This document shows positions 53,099-62,923 of a stretch of 64,000 bases of DNA, one piece after another. How positions within the stretch are numbered: the first letter of the stretch is position 1; each line of letters starts with the position of its first letter. The position numbers were made by a program, and so were the translations under genes. Source of the DNA: Halopiger xanaduensis SH-6 (GTDB taxonomy: Archaea > Halobacteriota > Halobacteria > Halobacteriales > Natrialbaceae); assembly GCF_000217715.1 (NCBI RefSeq), contig NC_015666.1, forward strand, positions 694,270 through 758,269, read 5' to 3'. A model generated the notes under the pieces. The model had not been told where the DNA came from. It saw only the letters and a list, made by a program, of their open reading frames with translations, and did no database searches.

Positions 53099-54301
53099 AT
53101 GGTCCAACGACGACGGATACTCGCATCGAGCGCAACGCTCCTCGGCGTCGGTACGGCCGGCTGTCTCGGTGGAGACGACTCGGGGAACGGCAACGGCAAC
53201 AGTAACGGGAACGGAACCGGCAACGACGACTCGAGCGACACCGGAAACGGCGAGGAATCGTCGGCGCAATCGGTCGACGACTCCTACGAGGTGTGTCTCG
53301 AACCCGCGGGCTGTCACACCTTCGAGGAGGTCCCGGAGACGGTCTTTACCATCCCCGGTGCGGCCGAGGACATGGCGATGTCGCTCGGCATTCAGGTCGA
53401 CGCCCACGCCTATCCCGAGCGCAAGCCGTACAAGTTCTACGACCAGCTGCCGGGCGTCGAGCACGATCCGGACGAGATCCTCCAGTACGGCGAGGGCGAG
53501 TCCGCCCGCAACTACGACAAGGAAATCTTCTACGAGGTCGACCCGGACGTCGTCCTCGCGGACCCGCGAATGCTCCAGTTCTACTCCAACTGGAGCGACG
53601 AGGACATGGCGGAGATCGAGGAGAACGTCGCGCCGATCCTCGGGTCGTACATCCGCTTCGATTACGAGGGTGAGGAGCCCTACTACACGATGTACGAACT
53701 GTTCGAGCGGATCGCCACGATATTCCAGCGACGGGCGCAGTACGAGGCCTGGGTCGACCTCCACGACGAGTTCATCGACGGGATCGAGTCGGACCTTCCG
53801 GACGGCGAAGGGCCGACCGTCGCCGTCTTCTGGCGCGGCATCGACGCCGAGGCCGGCGAGTTCCAGCCGGCGCCGATCCACGAGAAGCGCAACGACGCCC
53901 GGAGCTTCCGCGATCTGGGTTTCCGCGACGCCTTCGCCGAGGCCGGCCTTGACCCCGACGGCGCGGTCGGCTACGAGACGCTGCTCGATCTCGACCCCGA
54001 CTACATCGCCGCCTACAACCTCTCATCGATGACCGGCGACGAGTGGCGGTCGCAGGTCGTCGAACCGCTCGAGGACCACTCGACCGCGAGCCGGCTCTCG
54101 GCCGTCCAGAACGGCAACGTCGTCCGCTCCGCCGGTCAGTTCATGGGGCCGATCACGCACCTGTTCTCGACCGAGGCGCTGGCGAAACAGGTCTATCCCG
54201 ATCGATTCGGCGAGTGGACCGGCGACTCGGAGGCTGTTCCCGAGGACGAACGGCTGTTCGACCGCGAACGCGTCGCCGAGATCGTCACCAACGATCTCTA
54301 A
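53099..54301 (+). CDS. iron-siderophore ABC substrate-binding lipoprotein
   Basis: This 400-residue protein has a twin-arginine signal (VQRRRILASSATLLG) and lipobox TAGC. A Gly/Asn/Asp-rich linker precedes a FepB/BtuF-type domain (TFEEVPETVFTIPGAAEDMAMSLG... EVDPDVVLADPRML... TVAVFWRGIDAEAGEF). It delivers the ferric chelate to the permease encoded just upstream. It has its own promoter with two iron boxes, allowing extra binding protein. Confidence 0.94.
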   Translation: MVQRRRILASSATLLGVGTAGCLGGDDSGNGNGNSNGNGTGNDDSSDTGNGEESSAQSVDDSYEVCLEPAGCHTFEEVPETVFTIPGAAEDMAMSLGIQVDAHAYPERKPYKFYDQLPGVEHDPDEILQYGEGESARNYDKEIFYEVDPDVVLADPRMLQFYSNWSDEDMAEIEENVAPILGSYIRFDYEGEEPYYTMYELFERIATIFQRRAQYEAWVDLHDEFIDGIESDLPDGEGPTVAVFWRGIDAEAGEFQPAPIHEKRNDARSFRDLGFRDAFAEAGLDPDGAVGYETLLDLDPDYIAAYNLSSMTGDEWRSQVVEPLEDHSTASRLSAVQNGNVVRSAGQFMGPITHLFSTEALAKQVYPDRFGEWTGDSEAVPEDERLFDRERVAEIVTNDL

Positions 54302-54386
54302 CTGGCGTCCCATTTCCGGGACTGCGAGTTTACGACCCGTCACCGCCGCCGGCCGCATCGCCCGCACACCACCCGCGTTCTCTCAC

Positions 54387-55727
54387 TCACTCGTACCTGA
54401 GCGCGTCGATCGGATCCGTCCGCGCCGCCCGCCAGGCCGGATACAGTCCCGCGACGACGCCAACGAGGATGCCGACCGCGACCGCCAGCGCGACGTACTC
54501 GTAGGGGTAGACCAGCGGGAGGTCGATGTACCACACGCCGAGATACCCCGCCGCGAGTCCGAGCGCGGTGCCCAGAATCGCCCCGATCACCCCCAGGACG
54601 ACCGCCTCGGTGAGAAAGAGCCCCAGCACGTCCCGGTTCTGTGCGCCGACCGCCTTCATGATCCCGATCTCGCGGGTCCGCTCGGCGACCGAGACCAGCA
54701 TGATGTTCGCGATGCCGATCGAGCCGACCACCAGCGAGATGGCCGCGATCCCGACGATGAAGTTTTGGAGCAGTTCGAGGATGTCCTCGAGTTGCGAGAG
54801 CAGTTCCGTGCTCGTCTGGAAGGTCACCGCGAGGTCGTCGCCGAGGAACTCGCCGGCGTCGGCGTCGTCGCTCTCGAGGTAGGCGACGGCGCTCTCGCGG
54901 GCGGCGTCGACGTCGCTCTCGGCGGCGGATTGGGCCTCGACGACGATGGCGAGGTAGCGGGGCTGGCCGCCCTGTGCGGTGCCGGATTCGTTTCCGTTTC
55001 CACCACCGCCGTCACCGCCGTCACCGCCGTTGGCACCGTTGTCGCTGCCGCCGCCCGTCCCGATCCCCAGTCCGGCCGCCTGCTCCGTGTAGTAGGGCTC
55101 GGTCGGCACGTAGATCCGCGGCGCAGCTTCGAATCCTTCGAACGGGCTCAACCCTTCGGAGGTGTCGGTGATCCCGACTACCTCAACAGTCGCCTGTTGG
55201 CCGCCCAGGAACGTGACCGTCAGTTCGTCGCCGACGCTCACGTTGTCCTCGAACTGGCCCGCAGCGGCCGGGTTGAGCACCGCTTCCGACTCGCCCATCT
55301 CGAACTGCCGTCCCTCTGCGAGTCGGCCTTCCCGGATGTACGACGGCCCCGACGCGACGAACCCGTCCCCCTGTGCGACCTGCTCGTCGCCATTTGAGAC
55401 CGCCTGCGTCTGGATCGTTGCATAGCCGTAGGCCGCTTCGATCTCATCGCGTCCCTCGAGTTCCTCGAGATCGTCCTGACTGAAGACGGGTTGGGCCCCG
55501 GCGAGCGGCCCGCCCTCGGTATCGGGCTCGGCGGCCCAGCCGTAGAGGTTGCGGCGGTCGTCGGGGCTGATGTCGCCGATGACGCCCGCCTGGAGGCTCG
55601 CGCCGAGCGTGACGAACGCGATGACGGCCGCGATGCCGATCACGACGCCCAGCGTCGTCAGCGCAGAGCGGAGTTTGTGGCCGCGGATCGAGCGCCACGC
55701 GAGTCGCAGGTGCTCGAGCGGGCGCAT
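54387..55727 (-). CDS. MacB-like ABC transporter permease
   Basis: This 446-residue protein has an N-terminal helix (RSALTTLGVVIGIAAVIAFV), a large outside domain with a glycine-rich loop (GIGTGGGSDNGANGGDGG) and three C-terminal helices (FxxGIAAISLVVGSIGIANI, EAVVLGVIGAILG). This is FtsX/MacB topology. The partner ATPase precedes it by 3 bases. Such pairs export lipoproteins, peptides or macrolides; the substrate is unknown. Confidence 0.92.
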   Translation of the reverse strand: MRPLEHLRLAWRSIRGHKLRSALTTLGVVIGIAAVIAFVTLGASLQAGVIGDISPDDRRNLYGWAAEPDTEGGPLAGAQPVFSQDDLEELEGRDEIEAAYGYATIQTQAVSNGDEQVAQGDGFVASGPSYIREGRLAEGRQFEMGESEAVLNPAAAGQFEDNVSVGDELTVTFLGGQQATVEVVGITDTSEGLSPFEGFEAAPRIYVPTEPYYTEQAAGLGIGTGGGSDNGANGGDGGDGGGGNGNESGTAQGGQPRYLAIVVEAQSAAESDVDAARESAVAYLESDDADAGEFLGDDLAVTFQTSTELLSQLEDILELLQNFIVGIAAISLVVGSIGIANIMLVSVAERTREIGIMKAVGAQNRDVLGLFLTEAVVLGVIGAILGTALGLAAGYLGVWYIDLPLVYPYEYVALAVAVGILVGVVAGLYPAWRAARTDPIDALRYE

Positions 55728-55730
55728 TCG

Positions 55731-56513
55731 TTAGCGCCGCTCCGCCGGGTCGTCGGCGTCGGTTCCGTCCGCTGCCCGGCCCTCGAGCGGTTCGATGCGT
55801 TCGATCTTCCCGTCGAGCAGGTGGACGATCCGCTCGGCGCGCTCGGCGACGTGGCGCTCGTGGGTGACGACGATCATCGTCGTGCCCGCGTCGTGGAACT
55901 CGGCGAAGAGATCGAGGACGTCGGCCTCGGTGTCGGTGTCCAAGTTGCCGGAGGGTTCGTCGGCCAGCACGATCGCCGGATCGTTCACCAGCGCCCGCGC
56001 CAGCGCGACCCGCTGGCGCTGGCCGCCCGACAGTTCGTTCGGCAGGTGGTCCGCCCGGTCGCCGAGCCCGACCCGCTCGAGGAGGTCCCGCGCCCGGTCG
56101 CGCCGCGTTTCCCGGTCGACGCCCCGAAACAACTGCGGCAGCGCGACGTTCTCGAGGGCGTTCAGCCGCGGCATCAGGTTGAACGTCTGGAAGACGAACC
56201 CGACCGTCGTCCCCCGCAGTCGAGTCCGCTCGCGGTCCCCCAGTTGCGCGACGTCCGCGCCGTCGACCACGACGGTCCCCTCGGTCGGCGTGTCAAGACA
56301 GCCGACGAGGTTCATCAGCGTCGACTTCCCCGAACCGCTCGGCCCCATGATCGCGGTGTAGGAGCCCCGCGGCACGTCCAGCGAGACGCCGTCGAGCGCG
56401 TGGACCGGCTCTCCGAGTTGGTAGGTCTTGCGGACGTTCTCGAGGCGGACTGCGCTCCCCGTTCCCGGCGTCGACGCCGACTCAGTACTCGCTCCCGATC
56501 CCGATGTCGCCAT
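55731..56513 (-). CDS. LolD/MacB-type ABC transporter ATP-binding protein
   Basis: This 260-residue ATPase has Walker A GPSGSGKSTLMNLVG, the Q-loop VFQTFNLMPRLNALENVALP, the signature LSGGQRQRVALARAL, Walker B IVLADEPSGNLD and H-loop MIVVTHER. The family feature TGxxSGDLD-like D-loop is kept. It is the first gene of the two-gene operon with the FtsX-type permease. Confidence 0.95.
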   Translation of the reverse strand: MATSGSGASTESASTPGTGSAVRLENVRKTYQLGEPVHALDGVSLDVPRGSYTAIMGPSGSGKSTLMNLVGCLDTPTEGTVVVDGADVAQLGDRERTRLRGTTVGFVFQTFNLMPRLNALENVALPQLFRGVDRETRRDRARDLLERVGLGDRADHLPNELSGGQRQRVALARALVNDPAIVLADEPSGNLDTDTEADVLDLFAEFHDAGTTMIVVTHERHVAERAERIVHLLDGKIERIEPLEGRAADGTDADDPAERR

Positions 56514-56614
56514 GGGCGTTCGACCACGAACGCCGCCAAAAAGGTTCGCCGGACGGCGCGGCGCTCGTTTTATGTTGATAACATTGATTATTTGACGTGT
56601 CGCACTCGAGGATG

Positions 56615-57412
56615 ATGTCCGACCGTCCCCCTGACGAGTCCTCCACTGACGCTGCTACCGATGTCGACCCCACCGATGCCGATACCGGTGCCGACAGCGA
56701 TGAGACGGCAGCCGATTCGAGTTCCGTCACTGCCGATAGATTCCTACGGTGGCTCCGCCGCAGCGATGACCCACGCAGCGCTGTCGTACGGGATGTCCTG
56801 AGCGCAGTCGCTATCGTCAGCCTCGTCGGCCTCGTGCTGTTCGCCGTCAGCGGGGTTTGGCCGCCGCTGGTCGCCATCGAAAGCGGGAGCATGGAACCGA
56901 ATATGAACACCGGCGACCTCGTCTTCGTCGTCGCTACCGACCGATTCGTCGGCGACGAGTCGGTCGCTGACACCGGCGTCGTCACGCTCGAGAATGGTCG
57001 AGAAAGCGGCTACGAGACGTTCGATCGATCCGGCGACGTCGTCGTTTTCCGGCCCGACGGAAACGACTCCCGAACGCCGGTGATCCACCGCGCGCACTTC
57101 TGGGTGGAGGCGGGCGAAAACTGGGTCGACACCGAGGCCGAGTCGGCGAACCTCCGCGGGACGACCTGCGACGCCGTCGCCGCTTGCCCGGCGCCCCACG
57201 ACGGGTTCGTCACGAAAGGCGACAACAACGGGATGTACGATCAAGTCACGAACGCCGGTGCCGAGACGACCGTCGTCCGACCGGACTGGGTCGTCGGCAA
57301 AGCGGCGTTCCGGATTCCGTGGCTCGGTCGGCTCCGGCTCGTCCTCGAGTCGCTCCTGTCGCAGTCGATCGATATCGGCGTCCACCGACTGACGGGTCCA
57401 TCGCCTCGCTGA
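56615..57412 (+). CDS. second signal peptidase I paralog
   Basis: This protein of about 265 residues closely parallels the signal peptidase at 38822-39775: the same helix segment (VLFAVSGVWPPLVAIESGSMEPNM), HRAHFWVEAGENWVD and CPAPHDGFVTKGDNN, with different acidic N-terminus and no Ala/Gly tail. The catalytic Ser and His are present. An ATTATTT box about 25 bases upstream supports ATG 56615; 56612 and a GTG at 56597 are alternatives. It converges with a Tat-exported repeat protein, a possible client. Confidence 0.9.
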   Translation: MSDRPPDESSTDAATDVDPTDADTGADSDETAADSSSVTADRFLRWLRRSDDPRSAVVRDVLSAVAIVSLVGLVLFAVSGVWPPLVAIESGSMEPNMNTGDLVFVVATDRFVGDESVADTGVVTLENGRESGYETFDRSGDVVVFRPDGNDSRTPVIHRAHFWVEAGENWVDTEAESANLRGTTCDAVAACPAPHDGFVTKGDNNGMYDQVTNAGAETTVVRPDWVVGKAAFRIPWLGRLRLVLESLLSQSIDIGVHRLTGPSPR

Positions 57413-57454
57413 ATGAAAGCGTCCTCGCCGTAGTCGACGAGGATTTGAGATCGA

Positions 57455-58123
<669 letters not shown>

Positions 58124-58588
58124 GGTTGTCGGTGGCACCTCGGTTAGCGTTGCGAGATGCTCGGATGGGACTCTATCCGATATCGATCTTAAATTCCGTT
58201 CCCTGTTTCCAGATATACGCGTTATTTCTCGCAGAAATTGGATAATTGAGGCGAGGTGTTGACGGATGGGTAATCTACACCGGAACGCGTGACAGTGTAC
58301 GTTTGGAAAACCAGCCGGCAGTCGCAGGCACGCCAGTCTGTACGGTTCCGTTTCTGCCCCGGCGACGGGCGTTCTTTCGTTCGGTAATCGGCTATAATTC
58401 CCCTCCAACGATCTGTTTCTCCGGACAACGATCCCGAAGGCTGACCGAAATCGATCGACCTTGCTCGTAGTGCAATCGCGTCCGTCGCCGATCGGGAATC
58501 GACTGAACGGGCGCATCCGCGCAGCGGAGTTCCATCGCCCTCGAGCCGGAGGTCAACGCTTTTCCCGTTGCCGGACGCCCGACGTAGT
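58124..58588. other. intergenic region between the Asp-Gly protein and rpiA
   Basis: These 465 bases contain a probable minus-strand TATA (TTTAAG near 58190) for the Tat protein and AT-rich sequence at 58200-58260. The promoter of rpiA must lie near 58560. Short frames on both strands lack coding character and I see no RNA gene. Confidence 0.5.
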
Positions 58589-59296
58589 ATGAAGACGGCA
58601 GGCGGCACCGACGCAGCGAAGCGCCGCGCGGGGGAACGCGCGGCCGAAGAAGTCGAAGACGGCGACGTCGTCGCCCTCGGAACCGGCTCGACGACCGCCT
58701 ACGCGATCGAGGCCATCGGCGAGGCCGTCGGCGACGGCCTCGAGGTCCAAGGAATCCCGACTTCCTTCCAGTCCCGGCAACTGGCGCTCGAGGTGGGCAT
58801 CCCGCTGACCGACCTCGACGCGGTCGAGACGGTCGACCTCGCGATCGACGGCGCGGATCAGGTCGTCGACGATGCGGACTCGCCGGCCCACGGCGCGCTC
58901 GTCAAGGGCGGCGGCGCCGCGCACGCGCGAGAGAAACTGGTCGATGCGGCGGCCGAGCGGTTCGTCGTCGTCGCCGATCCGACGAAGCTCGCCGACGCCC
59001 TCGAGCGGTCGGTCCCGATCGAAGTGCTTCCGGACGCTCACTCGGTCGTCGCCGACCGACTCAGCGAACTGGGCGGCGACCCGACGCTGCGGGACGCCGA
59101 GCGCAAGGACGGGCCGGTCGTCACGGACAACGGCAATCTGGTGCTCGACTGCGAGTTCGGCCGGATCGACAACCCCGACGCGCTTGCGGCGCGACTCTCG
59201 CGGCTCCCCGGCGTCGTCGAACACGGGCTGTTCGTCGACCTCGCCGACGCGACCTACGTGGGTCTCGAGGACGGCGTCGAGGTTCGGGAGTACTGA
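58589..59296 (+). CDS. rpiA: ribose-5-phosphate isomerase A
   Basis: This 235-residue enzyme interconverts ribose 5-phosphate and ribulose 5-phosphate. The RpiA motifs are present: LGTGSTTAYAIEAIG, AIDGADQVVDDA, VKGGGAAHAREKLVD and GVVEHGLFVDLADATYVG. ATG 58589 (MKTAGGTDAAKR) matches family starts. No operon partner is evident. Confidence 0.95.
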   Translation: MKTAGGTDAAKRRAGERAAEEVEDGDVVALGTGSTTAYAIEAIGEAVGDGLEVQGIPTSFQSRQLALEVGIPLTDLDAVETVDLAIDGADQVVDDADSPAHGALVKGGGAAHAREKLVDAAAERFVVVADPTKLADALERSVPIEVLPDAHSVVADRLSELGGDPTLRDAERKDGPVVTDNGNLVLDCEFGRIDNPDALAARLSRLPGVVEHGLFVDLADATYVGLEDGVEVREY

Positions 59297-59331
59297 GTAG
59301 AAAGCGACCTCGAGGTCGCGTCGGCGACCGG

Positions 59332-60228
59332 CTACGACTTCGACGAGCCGGCGGGGCGGCGTCTGCTTCCGCGACGATGGCTATTCGCGAGGTAGGCGAT
59401 CGTCGCGAGCCACAGCGCGATAGAAAAACTGTACTGTCCGTATCCGGGCGGGTATCCCCAGCCTTGGACAGTAGCGATCAGGTAGCCGAGCACGCCCGCG
59501 ACGATCGGGCCGCCCGCGTACAGCCACACGTTCGGCAGCCAGCCGGTCCGCACCGCTCGCGGTTCGGTCGCGTCGATGAACAGGATACCTAGCGCCGCGA
59601 ACGAGAAGACGGTGACCACGATTACCGCCAGCGTGCTGATGACGATTCCGGCGCCGCTCGCGGACTGAATCACCAGGTAGCCGAGCGCGATCGGCGTCAG
59701 CACCGCGTATCCGGCGAGCACGAGCCGCCGCTTCGGCGAACCATCCGTCCGCTCGGTGCCGTCTTTCGCATCCGACGCTGCCAGTCGTCGGCTTCGATCG
59801 AGTCGCGTCACCACCCAGTCCGTTCCGACTGCGGTGAGCATCGTCACCAAGACGGTGAACACGATGATGAGTCCGATGACGACGGGCGACAAGATGACGG
59901 CAATCGCTGCCCCCAGCCCGCCGTCGGAGACGATCGCCGCCACCACGCTGGCGCAGAACACGAGGACCAGTCCGATCGAGCCGGCGCGTCCGGTCCAGAT
60001 GCCGGCATAGCGCGTTTCGGTGGGCCGGCTGCTGTAGTAGTAGCCCGTGAGTACCCCGGCCAGCAGTAAGGCGCCGTCCGAAACGGAATCGCCGACGGTG
60101 CCGAGGCTGTCTGCGACTGGTCCCCAGGCGGACGCGACGGTAACCGGAACCGTCGCGAGGCCGATGAGAATCGCGACCCGAAGCGATTCGTCGGCGAGTC
60201 CGTCGCGGAGGGAGCGAGGTGAGACCAC
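59332..60228 (-). CDS. multi-pass membrane protein of unknown function
   Basis: This 298-residue protein starting with GTG has about eight hydrophobic helices and a charged loop (DRSRRLAASDAKDGTERTDG, about residues 148-167). YLIATVQGWGYPPGYGQYSF near the end is distinctive. It recalls haloarchaeal DUF5518-like membrane proteins, without a secure match. It is followed by two related small membrane genes on the same strand. Confidence 0.7.
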   Translation of the reverse strand: MVSPRSLRDGLADESLRVAILIGLATVPVTVASAWGPVADSLGTVGDSVSDGALLLAGVLTGYYYSSRPTETRYAGIWTGRAGSIGLVLVFCASVVAAIVSDGGLGAAIAVILSPVVIGLIIVFTVLVTMLTAVGTDWVVTRLDRSRRLAASDAKDGTERTDGSPKRRLVLAGYAVLTPIALGYLVIQSASGAGIVISTLAVIVVTVFSFAALGILFIDATEPRAVRTGWLPNVWLYAGGPIVAGVLGYLIATVQGWGYPPGYGQYSFSIALWLATIAYLANSHRRGSRRRPAGSSKS

Positions 60229-60287
60229 GATGCGTACGAACTCGGTACCGACCGATCGGTATTCAACGTGTCGTCTTACTAAGTTGT

Positions 60288-60701
60288 TTATCGCCCGCGC
60301 CCGTTCGACGGATAATCGGCTCGAGCGCGTCCGGCGAACAGTCCGGCGGCCAGATACCCCGCCCCGAGCAGCCGGGTCACCGGGACCACCCAGGATCTCA
60401 ACTCGAGGTCGGCGGCGTTTTCGTAGGCGAGCGCGAGTCTCGACTCGACGGCTGTCCGCGGAACCAACGCCATGGCGGTGCCGAGCGCGACCAGCGCGGC
60501 GCGGAGCGGCCGCGACAGCCCACGCTCTCGGAGAAGGAGCCAGGCGAACAGCAGCCCCTCGAGTCGAGCGATCGGCACCGTCGACGGCCGCAATCGTCCC
60601 GTCTCCGGATTGCGGAACGCGAGCCGTTCGGCCGGGGTGACGATGCGCCGCGGCGCAATGATCTCGAGCAGTGCGAACCCGAGTGCGAGCGCTCGTTTCA
60701 T
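60288..60701 (-). CDS. small haloarchaeal membrane protein, paralog A
   Basis: This 137-residue protein has two or three weak helices and ALGFALLEIIAPRRIVTPAER, RNPETGRLRPSTVPIARLEGLLFAWLLLRE. It aligns along its length with the next gene upstream (60766-61203), notably ARLEGxLFxWLLxR and ENxxDLExxxWVxPxxRLLGAxYL. The pair looks like a tandem duplication. The function is unknown. Confidence 0.72.
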   Translation of the reverse strand: MKRALALGFALLEIIAPRRIVTPAERLAFRNPETGRLRPSTVPIARLEGLLFAWLLLRERGLSRPLRAALVALGTAMALVPRTAVESRLALAYENAADLELRSWVVPVTRLLGAGYLAAGLFAGRARADYPSNGRGR

Positions 60702-60765
60702 GCGGAATGTTCGCACGGGTTGGATAAAAGGGACTCGGGGTGCGAGCCGCGGTCGCGCGTCGCGG

Positions 60766-61203
60766 TCAGTCGCTCACAACTGCTTCCAATTTGGTTTCAG
60801 TCGACCGTTCGTCGCCGCCTTCGCTGCCAGTCGTCGACAGGTAAACCACGGTCAGATAGAGGGCGCCGAGCAGTCGTGCCGCCGGTTTCACCCACGGCTT
60901 CACCTCGAGGTCGTCGGTGTTCTCGTAGACGAGGGTCTGACTGAGTTCGATGACCGGCTGGGGGAGGACGACGAGGACGGTTCCGGCGATTGCGAGCAGG
61001 TTGTTGGCGATTCGCGAGCCCGATTCCCGACGGGCGAGCAGCCAGACGAACAGCATCCCCTCGAGTCTGGCGCCCCACAGCGCCCGCGGCCGCAGTTGCG
61101 CTTCGTCGGGGTTCTCGAGGCCGATCCGCTCGCAGGCGTCGATGACCGGCTGTGGCATGCCGATCTCGAAGATGCCGAACGCGATCAACAGTTTCCGGAG
61201 CAT
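60766..61203 (-). CDS. small haloarchaeal membrane protein, paralog B
   Basis: This 145-residue paralog has the same plan: IAFGIFEIGMPQPVIDACER, NPDEAQLRPRALWGARLEGM, ENTDDLEVKPWVKPAARLLGALYL. About 65 bases separate it from paralog A. The C-terminus is acidic instead of basic, so the two copies have diverged outside the core. The function is unknown. Confidence 0.75.
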   Translation of the reverse strand: MLRKLLIAFGIFEIGMPQPVIDACERIGLENPDEAQLRPRALWGARLEGMLFVWLLARRESGSRIANNLLAIAGTVLVVLPQPVIELSQTLVYENTDDLEVKPWVKPAARLLGALYLTVVYLSTTGSEGGDERSTETKLEAVVSD

Positions 61204-61352
61204 GCGTGACCGCGGTGGTCTACACCGACGAGCGCCAAAAACGCTCCACCGGCGGTTCCGTGCCGATTATGCGTACTCGTCCCTTGACGACAGAACCCCG
61301 TCACTACGCGACGTACTGACTGCCAAAAAATGAAACCAATCGACTTCGCGCC

Positions 61353-61520
61353 TTACAGGTCGCGGGGCTGGACCGTCTTCCGGTCGTTAGCCTCCGCACG
61401 ACGGGCGGCGTCCTCGAGCAACTCGTCGACTTCCTCGTCGAGAGCGTCGTAGAAATCCGAGGCGACGTTCTTGTCATCGAGCGCTTCCTTCACGGCGGCT
61501 TTGACGATAAGGTCTGCCAT
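61353..61520 (-). CDS. small histone-fold protein (DUF1931-like)
   Basis: This 55-residue protein (MADLIVKAAVKEALDDKNVA, DEEVDELLEDAARRAEANDR, KTVQPRDL) has the two-helix start and RKTVxPRDL ending of archaeal histone folds and DUF1931. It is acidic, unlike DNA-compacting histones of methanogens. CGTTTATACC about 26 bases before the ATG is a good TATA box for a leaderless start. Confidence 0.85.
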   Translation of the reverse strand: MADLIVKAAVKEALDDKNVASDFYDALDEEVDELLEDAARRAEANDRKTVQPRDL

Positions 61521-61806
61521 ACGGTGTATCCGTTTCCCCTTCCATGGTATAAACGTTCTGGTTGAGAGTCGAAATACCCGCCCCTCAGGGGTTGATTCGT
61601 CCGTTTCGGCGGTTGTATCCACCGGAAAGTATATGACTGATGAGTCGCCGGCGTCGCGTTCCGCCCGTCTGGAGCGTAGAATGCGGCTCGCGCGCGGTTC
61701 GACCCCTCTCGCGCGCTTTCGCGATCCGGGGGGTTGCGGACCGGGTGGCTCACCCCGTTCGTTCCGGGTCGACGGATTCGAGTACGGTCGCCGCGGAGAA
61801 CCCGAT

Positions 61807-62586
61807 ATGCGCGAACTTCTCGATGCCGTCGCCGACGGCTCCCTCTCGCCAGCACAGGCCGAAGCCAAACTCAAGGGGTACGTCACCGGCGAAGCGGGAC
61901 GGTTCGACGCCGCTCGACAACAGCGACGGGGCATTCCTGAAGCCATCCTCGCCGAGGGGAAGACGCCCGCGCAGGTCGTCGCGCTCGCCGAGACGGCCCT
62001 CGAGACGACCGACCGGGCGCTGCTGACGCGCCTCTCCGACGAGCAGTTCGCGGCCCTTGAGGAGGCGATCCCGGAGACGGTCCCCGACGCGACGTTCGAT
62101 CGGTGGAGCTCGTCCCTGTTGATTCGGACGCCCGACTACGAGCGCCCGTCGCTCGAGGCGACGGTCGGACTGGTGACGGCGGGCACCGTCGACCAGCCGG
62201 TCGCCGACGAGGCCGAAGCCGTCTGCGTCGACGCCGGCGCGACCGTCGATCGAGTCGACGACATCGGCGTCGCGGCGCTCGACCGCACGCTCGATCAGGT
62301 CGATCGGCTTCGCGAGGCGGACATGCTGATCGTCGCCGCCGGCCGCGAGGGCGCGCTCCCGACGGTTATCGCCGGGCTCGTCGACACGCCGGTCATCGGC
62401 GTGCCCGTCTCGAGCGGCTACGGCTACGGCGGGGACGGCGAGGCGGCGCTTTCGGGGATGCTCCAGTCCTGTACCGTCATGTCGGTCGTTAACATCGACG
62501 CCGGTTTCGTCGCCGGCGCGCAGGCGACGCTGATCGCCCGCACGATCGACGCGGCGCGAGCCGACGGATCCGGAGACGGAAAATAA
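61807..62586 (+). CDS. larB: LarB, nickel-pincer cofactor biosynthesis carboxylase
   Basis: This 259-residue protein is related to PurE. Its conserved parts are AARQQRRGIPEAILAEGKTPAQV, VGLVTAGTVDQPVADEAEAV, VAAGREGALPTVIAGLVDTPVIGVPVSSGYGYG and SCTVMSVVNIDAGFVAG. LarB carboxylates nicotinate adenine dinucleotide, the first step to the nickel-pincer cofactor. larC and larE are not in the window. ATG 61807 starts the usual MRELLDAVADGSLSP; an in-frame ATG at 61633 would add an unlikely tail. Confidence 0.93.
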   Translation: MRELLDAVADGSLSPAQAEAKLKGYVTGEAGRFDAARQQRRGIPEAILAEGKTPAQVVALAETALETTDRALLTRLSDEQFAALEEAIPETVPDATFDRWSSSLLIRTPDYERPSLEATVGLVTAGTVDQPVADEAEAVCVDAGATVDRVDDIGVAALDRTLDQVDRLREADMLIVAAGREGALPTVIAGLVDTPVIGVPVSSGYGYGGDGEAALSGMLQSCTVMSVVNIDAGFVAGAQATLIARTIDAARADGSGDGK

Positions 62587-62659
62587 TATTTTGTCATACG
62601 GAAAGACAAGACGTCGTTTGGCAAAGTCTTTTTATATCCGTGTGCAGTATCCTTAGGTG

Positions 62660-62673
62660 CCGGCTTCGGCCGG
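62660..62673 (+). promoter_or_regulatory. UUCG-tetraloop hairpin in the 5' leader
   Basis: CCGGC-TTCG-GCCGG forms a perfect 5-bp stem with the very stable UUCG loop, 8 bases before the ATG of the small zinc-finger gene. It lies just after a TTTATATCC TATA box at 62631-62638, so it would be at the 5' end of the message. Confidence 0.65.
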
Positions 62674-62681
62674 TGTGACCA

Positions 62682-62831
62682 ATGCCCAAGTGTAACCACT
62701 GCGGCGCGCACGTGTCCGAGCGTTTCGCGCGGGTCTTCGCCGACGAACGCGGCGAAATCCACGCGTGCGTGAGTTGTTCGGCGAACGCGGGTATCGCCGA
62801 GGCAGCCCGAGAACGCGCTCGCGGCACCTGA
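62682..62831 (+). CDS. 49-residue zinc-finger protein (DUF7563-like)
   Basis: The ORF encodes [19 protein letters not shown] and, after a short turn, [21 protein letters not shown]. The four Cys (CxxC at both ends) should bind zinc. I link the pattern to short haloarchaeal DUF7563 proteins. A TATA box at 62631-62638 gives a 5' leader of about 22 bases holding a UUCG hairpin. The function is unknown. Confidence 0.75.
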   Translation: MPKCNHCGAHVSERFARVFADERGEIHACVSCSANAGIAEAARERARGT

Positions 62832-62923
62832 TCCGATCCCACCTGAGCATCGCGACGGACGAGCACCCGGTGGACTCCTACGGACGCGACGCTTTTTACC
62901 GTCGTTCTCCTACGCCCGATTCG

